Of a stretch of DNA of 37,998 nucleotides, positions 8,020-17,288 are shown piece by piece. The stretch is taken from the NCBI GenBank assembly GCA_024691325.1, contig JAILNR010000012.1, forward strand, positions 1 through 37,998, given 5' to 3'. Made by a program: the position numbers and the translations under genes. The DNA comes from Saccharofermentans sp. Lineage in GTDB: Bacteria; Bacillota; Clostridia; Saccharofermentanales; Saccharofermentanaceae. The notes under the pieces are model-generated. The model had not been told where the DNA came from and searched no databases. It was given only the letters and a program-made list of their open reading frames with translations. The stretch's first letter is position 1. The number at the start of each line of letters is the position of its first letter.

Positions 8020-9378
8020 TCAGTTTCTCATACTGTGTATTGGAGCAGGTATCCTTCCTCCTCTATGGATAAAGTCTGCACAGGAAGCCTTGTTAACATC
8101 CATAATAGGTGCATAACCCAGAAGACCGCCAAACTGAACCTCATCACCGACTGTCTTACCCGGAACAGGAATAAGTCTTACTGCAGTTGTCTTGTTATTA
8201 AATGTTCCAAGAGCCATCTCATCAGCAATAATTCCGGATATTGTCTCGGCTGTGGTATCACCGGGGATCGCGATCATATCAAGTCCTACAGAGCAGACAC
8301 AGGTCATAGCCTCAAGTTTCTCAAGTCTAAGCGAACCGCTGGCAGCAGCTGCAATCATTCCTTCGTCCTCAGAAACAGGGATAAACGCACCTGAAAGGCC
8401 GCCAACATAGGAAGAAGCCATAATACCGCCCTTCTTAACTGCATCATTAAGCATAGCAAGCGCAGCCGTAGTACCCCAAGTTCCGCAAGTTTCAAGTCCG
8501 AATTCTTCAAGAAGCCTTGCTACTGAATCACCGACAGCAGGCGTAGGAGCCAGAGAAAGGTCGATAATTCCAAAAGGCACATGAAGCCTTTCAGATGCTT
8601 CTCTTGCAACGAGTTCACCTACTCGTGTTATCTTGAATGCAGCCTTCTTGATTGTCTCAGCAACCGTTCCAAGATCAGCACCCTTAACAGACTCCAAAGC
8701 ATGCTTTACTACACCGGGACCTGAAATACCGACATTAATAACGCACTCGGGCTCACCCGGACCTAAGAAAGCTCCAGCCATAAAAGGATTATCCTCAGGA
8801 GCATTAGCGAAAACAACAAGCTTCGCACAACCTAAAGCATCCCTGTCAGCAGTCAGATCTGCTGTCTTTTTGATAATGCGTCCCATATCGGCAACAGCAT
8901 CCATGTTGATACCGGTCCTCGTGGAAGCAAGGTTAACGGACGAGCATACAAACTCTGTAGAAGCCAAAGCTTCAGGAATTGAGTTGATGAGCTTCATATC
9001 CGCATTTGTATAACCTTTGTGAACCAAAGCGGAGAATCCGCCAACAAAGTTAACTCCGCAAGCCTTAGCAGCCTTATCAAGAGTCTTTGCAAACGGAGTA
9101 TAGTCTGATGTATCGCAGGCAGCAGCAACAATTGATATAGGTGTTACTGATATTCTCTTGTGGATTATAGGTACACCGTACTTCTTACTGATAGCTTCGC
9201 CTGTCTCAACAAGCTTACCTGCGTAACGGCAAATCTTATCGTAGATCTTATCGCAAGATTCTTCAACGGAAGAAGCAGCACAATCCATAAGCGAGATTCC
9301 CATTGTTATGGTCCTGATGTCCAAGTGCTGCTCATTGAACATCTTCATTGTTTCTAATACTTCAAAATCAGTGATCAT
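8020..9378 (-). CDS. PFL family protein (DUF711, UPF0210)
   Basis: The 452-residue protein matches the UPF0210/DUF711 family in full length. It has the N-terminal [15 protein letters not shown], then [28 protein letters not shown], and Gly-rich C-terminal stretches such as GFLGPGE-like AFLGPGEPE and [10 protein letters not shown]. The family is related in fold to pyruvate formate-lyase, but I see no glycyl-radical loop motif, and its reaction is unknown. Its ATG overlaps the stop of the ACT-domain gene by four bases (ATGA), so the two proteins are made together. The UPF0237-UPF0210 pairing is a conserved arrangement in Bacillota, which suggests the ACT protein senses a small ligand and regulates this one. 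Cytoplasmic; no signal sequence. Confidence 0.9.
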   Translation of the reverse strand: MITDFEVLETMKMFNEQHLDIRTITMGISLMDCAASSVEESCDKIYDKICRYAGKLVETGEAISKKYGVPIIHKRISVTPISIVAAACDTSDYTPFAKTLDKAAKACGVNFVGGFSALVHKGYTNADMKLINSIPEALASTEFVCSSVNLASTRTGINMDAVADMGRIIKKTADLTADRDALGCAKLVVFANAPEDNPFMAGAFLGPGEPECVINVGISGPGVVKHALESVKGADLGTVAETIKKAAFKITRVGELVAREASERLHVPFGIIDLSLAPTPAVGDSVARLLEEFGLETCGTWGTTAALAMLNDAVKKGGIMASSYVGGLSGAFIPVSEDEGMIAAAASGSLRLEKLEAMTCVCSVGLDMIAIPGDTTAETISGIIADEMALGTFNNKTTAVRLIPVPGKTVGDEVQFGGLLGYAPIMDVNKASCADFIHRGGRIPAPIHSMRN

Positions 9379-9659
9379 ATCCTGTGCATCCTATCAAACA
9401 GTTCTGTATGCTGAATCGTAATAGTAACCCCGAGGTCCTCTCCAAGCTTATTAAGCTTATCTGTGATGTCGGAATTCTCAATAACATTGTCTTTCAGGTC
9501 GACAAGCATGATCATTGTAAAGATACCATTAAGTATAGTTTGGGAAATATCATTGATGTTGATATTATTCTCGGAAAGCAAAGCAGAAACGCCGGCTATA
9601 ATACCTACTCTGTCTTTGCCTATTACTGATATAACGGCTGTATTCTTATCGGATTTCAT
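9375..9659 (-). CDS. ACT domain protein (UPF0237)
   Basis: This 94-residue protein is a single ACT domain: [33 protein letters not shown], beginning at about residue 8, is a ligand-binding beta-alpha-beta unit like those in amino-acid-responsive regulators. I set the start at ATG 9657-9659 because GGGAGA lies six bases upstream and UPF0237 proteins are about 90 residues long; the open frame extends to 9722 only through the end of the upstream oxidoreductase gene. It overlaps the downstream PFL/DUF711 gene by four bases. In this family the ACT domain probably binds an amino acid and controls the partner protein; the ligand is unknown. Confidence 0.9.
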   Translation of the reverse strand: MKSDKNTAVISVIGKDRVGIIAGVSALLSENNININDISQTILNGIFTMIMLVDLKDNVIENSDITDKLNKLGEDLGVTITIQHTELFDRMHRI

Positions 9660-9687
9660 AGTGTATCTCCCAATTAAATTATCCAAG

Positions 9688-11229
9688 TTATAATAACACA
9701 CTTTCAGCAAGGCGATTAGCACATTTTATGCCGTCTATCGCACTGCTCATTATGCCTCCTGCATAGCCTGCGCCCTCACCTGCAGGATAAATCCCTTTAA
9801 CAAAGACACTTTCATAAGAATCCTTATCTCTGGGTATACGTACCGGTGACGAGGATCTTGTCTCCGGCGCGGTCAAAACGGCATAATCAGTATCAAATCC
9901 TTTGATCTTCCTGCCCATCAGCATGATTCCATCTTTAAACGTTTCAACAATATCCGTTGGTAATAGTTCTTTAAAGTCACAAGCAACAACCCCGGGCTTA
10001 TAAGTAGGAATAATTTTTGAGGCAAATCTTCCATAGGTTCCATTCTTAAGATCCCCATATATCATATAAGGCGCATTCGAAGAACTACCTGCAAGTTTAT
10101 AAGCATTCATCTCGAGCATATCCTGATACTTCATCCCGTAAAGCGGATCATCGGAATACTTAGAAGGATCGAAAGGAACAAGCAAAGCTGCATTGGAATT
10201 ATCCCCACCTCTGCTTCTATAACTCATACCATTGGTGCATATCGCATTTTCAAATGACGCAGACGGCACAACCTCACCACCCGGACACATACAGAAGGTA
10301 TAGAGCTTATTTCCATTAGGTGTATCAACAGCAAGCTTGTAATTGGCAGCAAAAATATTCTTATAAAGTGCGGTATCAAACCCGTACATCGCCATGTCTA
10401 TATCGTGCCTTAAGTGCTCGATACGAACTCCAATCGAAAAGGGCTTGCTTGTAACACCCAAAACATCAACATGCTTCTTTATAAAATCTCTGCTGCTGTT
10501 GCCTATAGCAAGTATCAATTTATCAGCAGGATATGACTTCCTGTTGGTGGTGATTCCCTTCAACTTATGTCCGTTCTGATCAAGATCAATGGATAATACT
10601 TCTTCTTCAAAATGAACTTCACCGCCAAGACAGATTATCTGCTCACGTATTCCCTTAACGACATTCACAAGATTATCTGTGCCGACATGAGGATGGGAAT
10701 CATACATTATGTCTTCGGGAGCGCCATGCTTAATGAAAACGCTGTCGATAAATCCTTTATACTCTGATGAGACACCGGTATTAAGCTTTCCGTCTGAAAA
10801 AGTGCCGGCTCCGCCTTCCCCGAATTGAATATTCGAAGACGGATCGATAACACCTTCCTTTTTATAAATCTCAACATCACGGGTCCGGGAAGCAACATCC
10901 TTACCCTTCTCGATTATCAAAGGTTTCAGTCCGTATTTTGCAAGTATGAGTCCGGCAAACATACCGGCAGGTCCAAACCCTATGATTACCGGTCTTAAAG
11001 TCTCAGTAAATCTTTTTCCCTTGTGGATCAAAACCGGAATAGAAGGATCTTCCTGTTCCTCATCTGTAACGCGGTAACAGATCTTAATATCCGGTTTTCT
11101 TCTGGCATCGATAAAATACTTAAGAATAGTCATCCGGTCTTCATCTATATGAGACTTAGACGCAAGATAAGACTTAATATCTTCCGCATTTCCTATCTTA
11201 TCAGGACTAAAGATAAGTTCCTTGACCAA
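9688..11229 (-). CDS. FAD-dependent oxidoreductase (COG2509 type)
   Basis: The 513-residue protein has the FAD Rossmann motif VIIGFGPAGMFAG at residues 81-93, after an N-terminal segment of about 80 residues that is typical of the uncharacterised COG2509 dehydrogenases. Further family features are NIQFGEGGAGTFSDGKL (about 144-160), SHPHVGTDNL, and a C-terminal GAGYAGGI that closes the flavin site. Substrate and acceptor are unknown. The start is TTG (11227-11229), preceded by GAGGGA about 8 bases upstream; no ATG fits better, since the next Met is residue 33. It follows the HI0933-type flavoprotein by one base, so two unrelated flavoproteins are made from one message. It ends 28 bases before the ACT-gene start. 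Confidence 0.9.
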   Translation of the reverse strand: MVKELIFSPDKIGNAEDIKSYLASKSHIDEDRMTILKYFIDARRKPDIKICYRVTDEEQEDPSIPVLIHKGKRFTETLRPVIIGFGPAGMFAGLILAKYGLKPLIIEKGKDVASRTRDVEIYKKEGVIDPSSNIQFGEGGAGTFSDGKLNTGVSSEYKGFIDSVFIKHGAPEDIMYDSHPHVGTDNLVNVVKGIREQIICLGGEVHFEEEVLSIDLDQNGHKLKGITTNRKSYPADKLILAIGNSSRDFIKKHVDVLGVTSKPFSIGVRIEHLRHDIDMAMYGFDTALYKNIFAANYKLAVDTPNGNKLYTFCMCPGGEVVPSASFENAICTNGMSYRSRGGDNSNAALLVPFDPSKYSDDPLYGMKYQDMLEMNAYKLAGSSSNAPYMIYGDLKNGTYGRFASKIIPTYKPGVVACDFKELLPTDIVETFKDGIMLMGRKIKGFDTDYAVLTAPETRSSSPVRIPRDKDSYESVFVKGIYPAGEGAGYAGGIMSSAIDGIKCANRLAESVLL

Positions 11230-11230
11230 A

Positions 11231-12424
11231 TCAGATTCCCTCGCACTCCTCGACTATAGCTTCAGCCGCAGTAAGTGCCGAAGCCCAGGCCCAATGAAGA
11301 TTGTAGCCGCCGCATAAGCCGTCAACATTAACAGCTTCACCGATTATATAGATTCCCTTTTTATCAAGAAGTTCAAGTCCGTCATTAAGGCAGGAAAGCT
11401 TTACTCCGCCTGAAGTTACCTGCGCATTCTCAAAACCCATGGAACCCGCAAGGTTAACTGTAAAATTACCTGCAACGAAAGCAATACCTTTAGCTGTCTT
11501 ATCCGATCTGTCAACAACTGCTTTTGCAATCGGCTTTTTAAGAAGTCCGCTTATTGCATCTTCGAGGGGAGCTTCAGGAAAAGACTTTATAAGATTTGAT
11601 ATTATCTCTTCCTTGGCCTTTTTATCCATAGAAGGAATAAGATCTATTGATACACTTCTAATGCTTTCCCCGGATGAACATGCTCTGTTATAGATCCCGG
11701 ACAACTGCATAACGCATATTCCCGATATGCCGTAGTCTGTAAACTGAACTTCTCCGTTTTGTATGTAAGAACCCATCCTGATCGTGCATTCCTGACGAAG
11801 ACCTGCAAGCTTCTTCACATCTTTATCAGACGTCTTAAGCGGAACCAATGACGGCAAAAGCTTTTCGAGCGAGGAAGCACCTGCAAGCTCCTTAATGACC
11901 GGCAGTAAAGAGCCGTCGCTTCCTGTGTCAGGGTAAGAAACACCACCGCTTGCGATAACGATATTATCGGCTTCATACTTTCCGTTAACACAGTACCCCA
12001 TTCCCTTTTTTACGATTGAGGTTACTTTTGTATCATATTCAAAATGAGCCCGCCTGCCGGCATTTAACAGTGCATCTGCAATAGTCTTGCTCTGATATGT
12101 TATCGGATATACAAGATCATTCTTGAAAGCAGCTATAACGCCTAACTTTGTCTCAAAGTAATCTATTATCTTTTTTGAAGAATAAGCATGAAGCACATTG
12201 ATGAGGCGCTTTACATCGTCTGTGTTATAGGCTTCCGTACTTATATCAAGATTTGTAAAATTACACCTTCCGTTACCGGTTGCCAAGAGTTTCCGGCCGC
12301 CCTTATTATTCTTCTCAAGAACCAGAATCTTCATGGAAGGATCAATATTGCAAAGTGCTGCCGTACACATTAATCCGGAAGCTCCGGCACCGATTATAAT
12401 TACATCGTAATTACGCGTTTCCAT
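11231..12424 (-). CDS. NAD(P)/FAD-dependent oxidoreductase, HI0933/YhiN (BaiN-like) family
   Basis: The protein of about 397 residues has a dinucleotide-binding motif YDVIIIGAGASG (6-17), the family hallmarks GGRKLLATGNGRCNFTN (about 42-58) and GGVSYPDTGSDG, and a C-terminal GLCGGYNLHWAWASA. The HI0933 family is widespread and mostly uncharacterised; BaiN, a member, has been assigned a role in reducing bile-acid intermediates, but that function should not be carried over from homology alone. I prefer ATG 12422-12424. A TTG at 12434-12436 with a closely spaced AAGG is an alternative and would add four residues. The start overlaps the CYTH gene end by 14 bases. Confidence 0.92.
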   Translation of the reverse strand: METRNYDVIIIGAGASGLMCTAALCNIDPSMKILVLEKNNKGGRKLLATGNGRCNFTNLDISTEAYNTDDVKRLINVLHAYSSKKIIDYFETKLGVIAAFKNDLVYPITYQSKTIADALLNAGRRAHFEYDTKVTSIVKKGMGYCVNGKYEADNIVIASGGVSYPDTGSDGSLLPVIKELAGASSLEKLLPSLVPLKTSDKDVKKLAGLRQECTIRMGSYIQNGEVQFTDYGISGICVMQLSGIYNRACSSGESIRSVSIDLIPSMDKKAKEEIISNLIKSFPEAPLEDAISGLLKKPIAKAVVDRSDKTAKGIAFVAGNFTVNLAGSMGFENAQVTSGGVKLSCLNDGLELLDKKGIYIIGEAVNVDGLCGGYNLHWAWASALTAAEAIVEECEGI

Positions 12425-13076
12425 TTGACTTATCAAGCAGCCTTACAGCTCTAATATACTTACTGTCATTAAACAGATGAGAATCCGTATTTTCTGTGAT
12501 TATATCTGATAGAGTCTTAATATCATCAACAACACCGCTAATGAGTTCTATCTCAAGTTCGCATATATCATCGGTCAGAGTTCCGCCTTTAATGAACCCC
12601 GTGTCAAAGCAAACTTCCATAGAAGAACCATTTACATTTGCAATGTATGTTGTACGTTCGCAATATGTTGAACACAAAGGAATAAGATCTTTACTCTTAA
12701 CTCCCCTTAAAGCTTCTATAAGCACCGGTTTAGGATCATCATTATCAGTAACAGAATTTAAAAATGCATCCACATCAAAAACAGAACTTGATGAATCAAT
12801 ATTCCATTCGTATCTTTGATGAAGGCCGTTAACAACCTGGCCGCCATACTTAACCGTATGCTCGTAACGCGTTCCGGAAGTACTCTCATAGAGTCTGACA
12901 CGAACAGAGGTACCTTGACTTTTAAGCTTTCTGTCAACGGTATCAAAATAGATGTTGGTAAGCTTAACAGGCTCGTGACGGCCGTCATCAATAATCAATT
13001 CCTTGAACCATTTGGCATCAATGACTTTCATAAGTTCATTAGAACTTTTAAAGGCCAGCTTGATCTCGTTTTCCAT
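12411..13076 (-). CDS. CYTH domain-containing protein (triphosphate-tunnel fold)
   Basis: The 221-residue protein begins MENEIKLAF, carrying the CYTH signature ExExK (residues 2-6). It continues with alternating charged strands expected to line a triphosphate tunnel: LTNIYFDT, VRVRLYE, HTVKYGG, QRYEW, and ELEIEL near residues 170-180. The family includes inorganic triphosphatases and short-chain polyphosphatases, class IV adenylate cyclases and thiamine triphosphatase; triphosphatase is the most likely bacterial activity. It is cytoplasmic. It lies 5 bases downstream of the DUF5711 gene and overlaps the flavoprotein gene. A PPK2 polyphosphate kinase is encoded in the same run, so both may act on short polyphosphate, which is inference. 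Confidence 0.87.
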   Translation of the reverse strand: MENEIKLAFKSSNELMKVIDAKWFKELIIDDGRHEPVKLTNIYFDTVDRKLKSQGTSVRVRLYESTSGTRYEHTVKYGGQVVNGLHQRYEWNIDSSSSVFDVDAFLNSVTDNDDPKPVLIEALRGVKSKDLIPLCSTYCERTTYIANVNGSSMEVCFDTGFIKGGTLTDDICELEIELISGVVDDIKTLSDIITENTDSHLFNDSKYIRAVRLLDKSNGNA

Positions 13077-13081
13077 ATTGA

Positions 13082-14221
13082 TTAGTAACTAACGGTATGT
13101 ACACCGCCCGTCGATACGACAACAAGACGGTTATTATCAGTAAACCCGATCCTGATAATATCCTCATCAACTGAAATGTCAGAAACTACGTTTCCATTCG
13201 AATCGAACACAAGTATCCTGTCGTCAATTGAAAGAGCATACAGATCATCATTGGATGCTATTGCATTAACATCCGAACCGACCTCGGAATCATAAATAAC
13301 CGTCCCGCTGGAATTAAGGACCTTAAGCTGATTTATCTGGTTAACGCCGTTCGAATATACGATGAACAGCACATCATCTACAACACGGACGTAATTAATA
13401 GTACCAAAGCTCTCTCCCATAGGTACCAAAGCATCATTCTGAATCGTATATATGCGGTCACTCGAGAATGCAAAGAACTTCGAACCGATATAATCTGCGT
13501 AGGAAAGAATACTGCTGTCATCTATAGAGAATACGGCATAATCTTGTGTTGTTATGCTTTCATTATCGTGAATCAAACTGAAAAGTCTGACATAAGCATG
13601 GTAAACTGCACCGGTTGTATTTAAAGTGGTAAGTGCAAAATAGTCCTCATTTTCAGAGAATGTTCCGCAGATAGGATAACCGGAATTATAGGAAGACCAT
13701 CTTGAAATCTGGGATCCGTCAGTATTGTAAAGAATTACTTCACCGTATGAATCCACACTTTCAGTAATAACAGCACAAAGTCCTGAGTCAGAAAGAATAG
13801 CAGACTGAATCTTGTTTTCAGTAGGCTTGTCATATAGCACCTTATCAGTATTCATTACTACAAATCCGTAGCCATCACTGTCAAAAACGACGCAGTTACG
13901 TTCGTTTATATAACACTGGGGATTATTGTAGGAAACAGATACGCTGAAAACCTCATTACCGGAAAGTGTAAGGTAAGCTACTCTCTCCTTTGTAACCTTA
14001 AGAACACCGTCACCAAATGCATAAAGTTTCTGAGCCTCTGCATACTCACAGGAAAAGCCTGTTTGTCCTGCAAGTCTTACAAATCTCTCCGAACCTTTGT
14101 TAGCCTCTTCGGTTCTTGATACTACTATCAGCAAAACAACAGCAATAACAAGCAAAACAACAAAACCGATAATCGCATATCGAAGTTTTCTGTCTATGCT
14201 GTTATTGCTGATCTTACTCAT
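13082..14221 (-). CDS. DUF5711 family membrane-anchored beta-propeller-like protein
   Basis: The 379-residue protein has one membrane helix near the N terminus (about residues 15-34), preceded by basic residues, so the rest should lie outside the cell. The outer part is made of repeated short beta strands with recurring patterns such as VVFDSDGYGFVV, ILYNTDGSQISR, LKVLNSSGTVIYDS and ILVFDSNGNVVSD, which look like propeller blades. I assign DUF5711 from that overall pattern. No enzymatic motif is visible. It starts 2 bases after the DUF4340 gene and is the last member of the Gld-like ABC cassette, so it may be an extracellular subunit or ligand-binding partner of that transporter. Role unknown. 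Confidence 0.8.
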   Translation of the reverse strand: MSKISNNSIDRKLRYAIIGFVVLLVIAVVLLIVVSRTEEANKGSERFVRLAGQTGFSCEYAEAQKLYAFGDGVLKVTKERVAYLTLSGNEVFSVSVSYNNPQCYINERNCVVFDSDGYGFVVMNTDKVLYDKPTENKIQSAILSDSGLCAVITESVDSYGEVILYNTDGSQISRWSSYNSGYPICGTFSENEDYFALTTLNTTGAVYHAYVRLFSLIHDNESITTQDYAVFSIDDSSILSYADYIGSKFFAFSSDRIYTIQNDALVPMGESFGTINYVRVVDDVLFIVYSNGVNQINQLKVLNSSGTVIYDSEVGSDVNAIASNDDLYALSIDDRILVFDSNGNVVSDISVDEDIIRIGFTDNNRLVVVSTGGVHTVSY

Positions 14222-14223
14222 CG

Positions 14224-15711
14224 TCAGGCAGCTTCCGTTTCTTCGGGAATATCATATATACCGGAAACCGCATTATCGATTGCTTCAACTGTCAATTCAT
14301 ATGCAGTCCAGGCACCATAATTGAAAGTATTCGTTCCTCCATCATTAAACAATTCTGATCTTGATACAGTAAACGAGGAATACTCACCATTATAGAAAAC
14401 ATAATAGTTATTGTTATCCTTAGGAACAAAAGACAAAGTAATTGTCTCATGACCGGAAGTTATGTATTCAAACTCAACTTCCGGCTCGAACTCAGGATCA
14501 GCCTCAGTATCGATGCCGGAGATATTGATAGTAATCAGTGATTCATAAAGAATAGCTGCATATGATCTGCCTTCAGAAGTAAATACTTTTGCATTTCTCA
14601 TATTAAGAAGCGCAGTTGCATCATCTGCAGAGATAGAATCATTAGTCTCAATATCATATACAAAAGTCTCGTCACCATAAGTTCCGGTAATCTTAGACAT
14701 CTGACTGGCCGGATAGTAAACAAGATAGTTGTCAAGAAGGATCAAAAGCTGAGTATTAAGTCCGGATATCTGCATCTCATTAATCTGGAAATATCCGTCA
14801 AATTCTGAACATGTTCCGTAATAATTACCATCGATCAATGTGGAAAGTGTTATAGTGATAACTCTTCCGTCATCCATAGTAAATGTAAATTCATAAGCAG
14901 GATTATCCAAACCGTAGTCAGGAAGCATATCATCAGGAATATCAAGATACGAAGTAATCTCAAGAGTCTTGATATTGTCTATAAGATTCGCAAAATAAGT
15001 ACTGCAATTGATCTTAAACGGCGAGATTGCTGTAAACAACGGATCACCTGTTTCATATAACTCACATGTTGCAACAATATCGAGATCATCAGAGAATCTC
15101 TTAAACTCAACTGTTGAAAGTGAGCCGTACTCAAAATCAAAAGTAGCTGTCGCAAGGAAATCTATGAGCTGATATCCGCAGTAAGTATACTTAGCTGCAA
15201 CAATGGTATAAACATCAGGATTTCCTTCAACCATAAAGTAGCAGGAGTTTCCGTCAGTTGTCTTATTACCCACATAAATAGTGCTCTGGGTTCCGTCATA
15301 ACAATTAATGATAATTGTGTATAGAGGATCATCAAGACCGTATTCTGCAAGATCAAGGTCAGCACTGTTTCCAAGGTCAACATCTGCCATAAAGCTCGAC
15401 AGAACAACTACCCAGTTATAAACTCCGCTCGAGTTAATATCCACATCTTCATAATACTGATCCAGCAAAGACCACTCTATGACCCCGTCAGCCCCGACAG
15501 TACTTTGAAAACCGATACCGGTTCCATCTCTATTAATAACTTCCAAAGACGAGATATTAGAATTATTTATGTTAATAACTTCCAACCTGTTGTCAGTTCC
15601 GGTCTCAACAGTATCTGACTGCTTAGAATTTGTAACCAGTGCAACAACAGCTACAATGACCAGGATGATCATTATTATGAAAGGTATCAAAAGACTCTTT
15701 AATGATTTCAT
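14224..15711 (-). CDS. DUF4340 domain-containing membrane-anchored protein
   Basis: The 495-residue protein has one N-terminal membrane helix (about residues 7-26) after KSLKS, then a long acidic, beta-rich extracellular part. Features typical of DUF4340 proteins are the Trp-containing start of the domain (VIEWSLLDQYYEDVDINSSG), the segment YGLDDPLYTIIINCYDG with YVGNKTTDGNSCYFM, and the second copy YGLDNPAYEFTFTMDDGRVIT, which suggests a repeated unit. DUF4340 proteins are regularly encoded beside GldG-like ABC auxiliary proteins, as here (3 bases from the GldG gene). They are thought to be part of the transporter complex, but no biochemical role is known to me. Confidence 0.85.
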   Translation of the reverse strand: MKSLKSLLIPFIIMIILVIVAVVALVTNSKQSDTVETGTDNRLEVININNSNISSLEVINRDGTGIGFQSTVGADGVIEWSLLDQYYEDVDINSSGVYNWVVVLSSFMADVDLGNSADLDLAEYGLDDPLYTIIINCYDGTQSTIYVGNKTTDGNSCYFMVEGNPDVYTIVAAKYTYCGYQLIDFLATATFDFEYGSLSTVEFKRFSDDLDIVATCELYETGDPLFTAISPFKINCSTYFANLIDNIKTLEITSYLDIPDDMLPDYGLDNPAYEFTFTMDDGRVITITLSTLIDGNYYGTCSEFDGYFQINEMQISGLNTQLLILLDNYLVYYPASQMSKITGTYGDETFVYDIETNDSISADDATALLNMRNAKVFTSEGRSYAAILYESLITINISGIDTEADPEFEPEVEFEYITSGHETITLSFVPKDNNNYYVFYNGEYSSFTVSRSELFNDGGTNTFNYGAWTAYELTVEAIDNAVSGIYDIPEETEAA

Positions 15712-15714
15712 AAT

Positions 15715-17268
15715 TTACAGATTCTTTCTCTTGTTATAAACAACAACACCCGCAATGATAAGACCTAAAGGCAGGAATGCGACAAGTATAAATGTAAGTA
15801 TTGTAGTTGTGTTTGTATTAATTTTCTGTGTATCTATCGAATAATCGGACAGAGCCTTACCTTCAACAAATACACTGTCATCTGCCTTCAACATTTTCCT
15901 TATGATATTTCTGGTGAAAACAACATTGGAATCATTGAATCCGAAATTGCTGATGTAATCATCAGAAGTAAATGTATTCGTACCGAATACATAAACATCA
16001 GGAGGAGTGGGAGTGCCTGTAAATGTAGAATACATACCAACACTGTACTGTCCCTGTACTACATTTTGAACAAGATTATCGGTAGCAGGATCATAAGTGC
16101 ACAAACTTGCATTATTGGATGTAACAAACAACGGCGCAACCTGAACATAATTATAAGGACTGTCAGCCTCTGTAACAGGTCTTGCATAAGAATTGCGAAG
16201 TGAACTTGCTCCACCTGCAAAATCAATATAATCAGCACTAACATCAATTAAAGTGTTGTACGAATCATTATTTATCTGATATCCGGGATTATTCTCAATT
16301 ATCAATGCATTCTGAATGCAGATATTGTAATTGGACAACAGAAGATTAAGCTTGGGGAATGATTCGCTTACATTCGTGCTGAAGAAGTTAACTGAAACAA
16401 TGATCTTACCGCCATGACTTAAGTAGTCCTTAATGGCAGAAGACATACTGTCGGTAATATCTGTGTTTATTCCGTTAAGGATCAGCAAAGAGCAATCAGA
16501 AGGAATCGTGAAATTATCACTTGCCATTATCTCCTCACTTCCGATACTCATAGAAGACAACATATTGGACAACTGCTCATGAGTGCCCTCACCCAAACCG
16601 GTTACAAAGTATGCAGTATATGTATAACCCTGGGTAAGATTAACAATAGCACTCGTGAACTTCTGTTCTACGATATTAGACGTCGGAATATAATAACCAT
16701 ACTGCAGATACTCAGGATCATATGTAAAGCACTCAACAGGATTGATCTGAATAATCTTTCCGTTTACATATACAACATAGTTATTTGACGATGCGAGATC
16801 ATAGACTCCGTCAGGGTCAAGTTCAGTAATTATAGAAGGATACGTGGTAGGATTGATATATTCAACAGTTAACTTGCCCTGTGAATTGGAAACATAATCA
16901 TCAAGCAAGGGAACTATATACTCATACGGAGTATCCTTAAGATTAGCAGGTCTGTCAAACAGACCGACTATTCTGATATTGGTATCAGCGGGCAACGAAT
17001 TAATATACGTTACCGATATATCGGATACAGAATTCTGACCTGTAGCTGACATATCATATGTAAGGTAATCATCGATACTCGTATTATTTATCTTCAGGCT
17101 GAAGATAATATTCAATGCCAGTACTATAACAAGAAGTATGATGAACGAGCTTATCGAGAAAAGCTTCAGCTTCCCTGCTCTGACATCAACTGCATTCTTA
17201 CCGGCATTCTCTTTTGATGCTTCCTTATTTGAATTATCATTAATGTTCTTTTTATCTTTACTGCTCAT
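15715..17268 (-). CDS. GldG family ABC transporter auxiliary protein
   Basis: The 517-residue protein has a membrane helix near the N terminus (about residues 35-56), a large extracellular region and a C-terminal helix (about 485-508) followed by YNKRKNL. The extracellular part resembles the ABC_transp_aux / GldG domain: an early IRIVGLFDRP-type strand, VEYINPTTYPS, VVYVNGKIIQI, a VTGLGEGTHEQLSNML segment and ALLILNG-like SLLILNGINTDITD, as in GldG and the eukaryotic IFT52-like fold. In Bacteroidota, GldG works with GldA and GldF in gliding, but homologues in non-gliding Clostridia have no established substrate. It lies 20 bases downstream of the permease. Confidence 0.88.
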   Translation of the reverse strand: MSSKDKKNINDNSNKEASKENAGKNAVDVRAGKLKLFSISSFIILLVIVLALNIIFSLKINNTSIDDYLTYDMSATGQNSVSDISVTYINSLPADTNIRIVGLFDRPANLKDTPYEYIVPLLDDYVSNSQGKLTVEYINPTTYPSIITELDPDGVYDLASSNNYVVYVNGKIIQINPVECFTYDPEYLQYGYYIPTSNIVEQKFTSAIVNLTQGYTYTAYFVTGLGEGTHEQLSNMLSSMSIGSEEIMASDNFTIPSDCSLLILNGINTDITDSMSSAIKDYLSHGGKIIVSVNFFSTNVSESFPKLNLLLSNYNICIQNALIIENNPGYQINNDSYNTLIDVSADYIDFAGGASSLRNSYARPVTEADSPYNYVQVAPLFVTSNNASLCTYDPATDNLVQNVVQGQYSVGMYSTFTGTPTPPDVYVFGTNTFTSDDYISNFGFNDSNVVFTRNIIRKMLKADDSVFVEGKALSDYSIDTQKINTNTTTILTFILVAFLPLGLIIAGVVVYNKRKNL

Positions 17269-17288
17269 TTTATTAAACCGTCCTCAAA

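Noticed and set aside
9660..9722. Upstream extension of the ACT-domain gene
   Set aside because: The added residues overlap the upstream oxidoreductase and exceed family length; GGGAGA supports ATG 9659.
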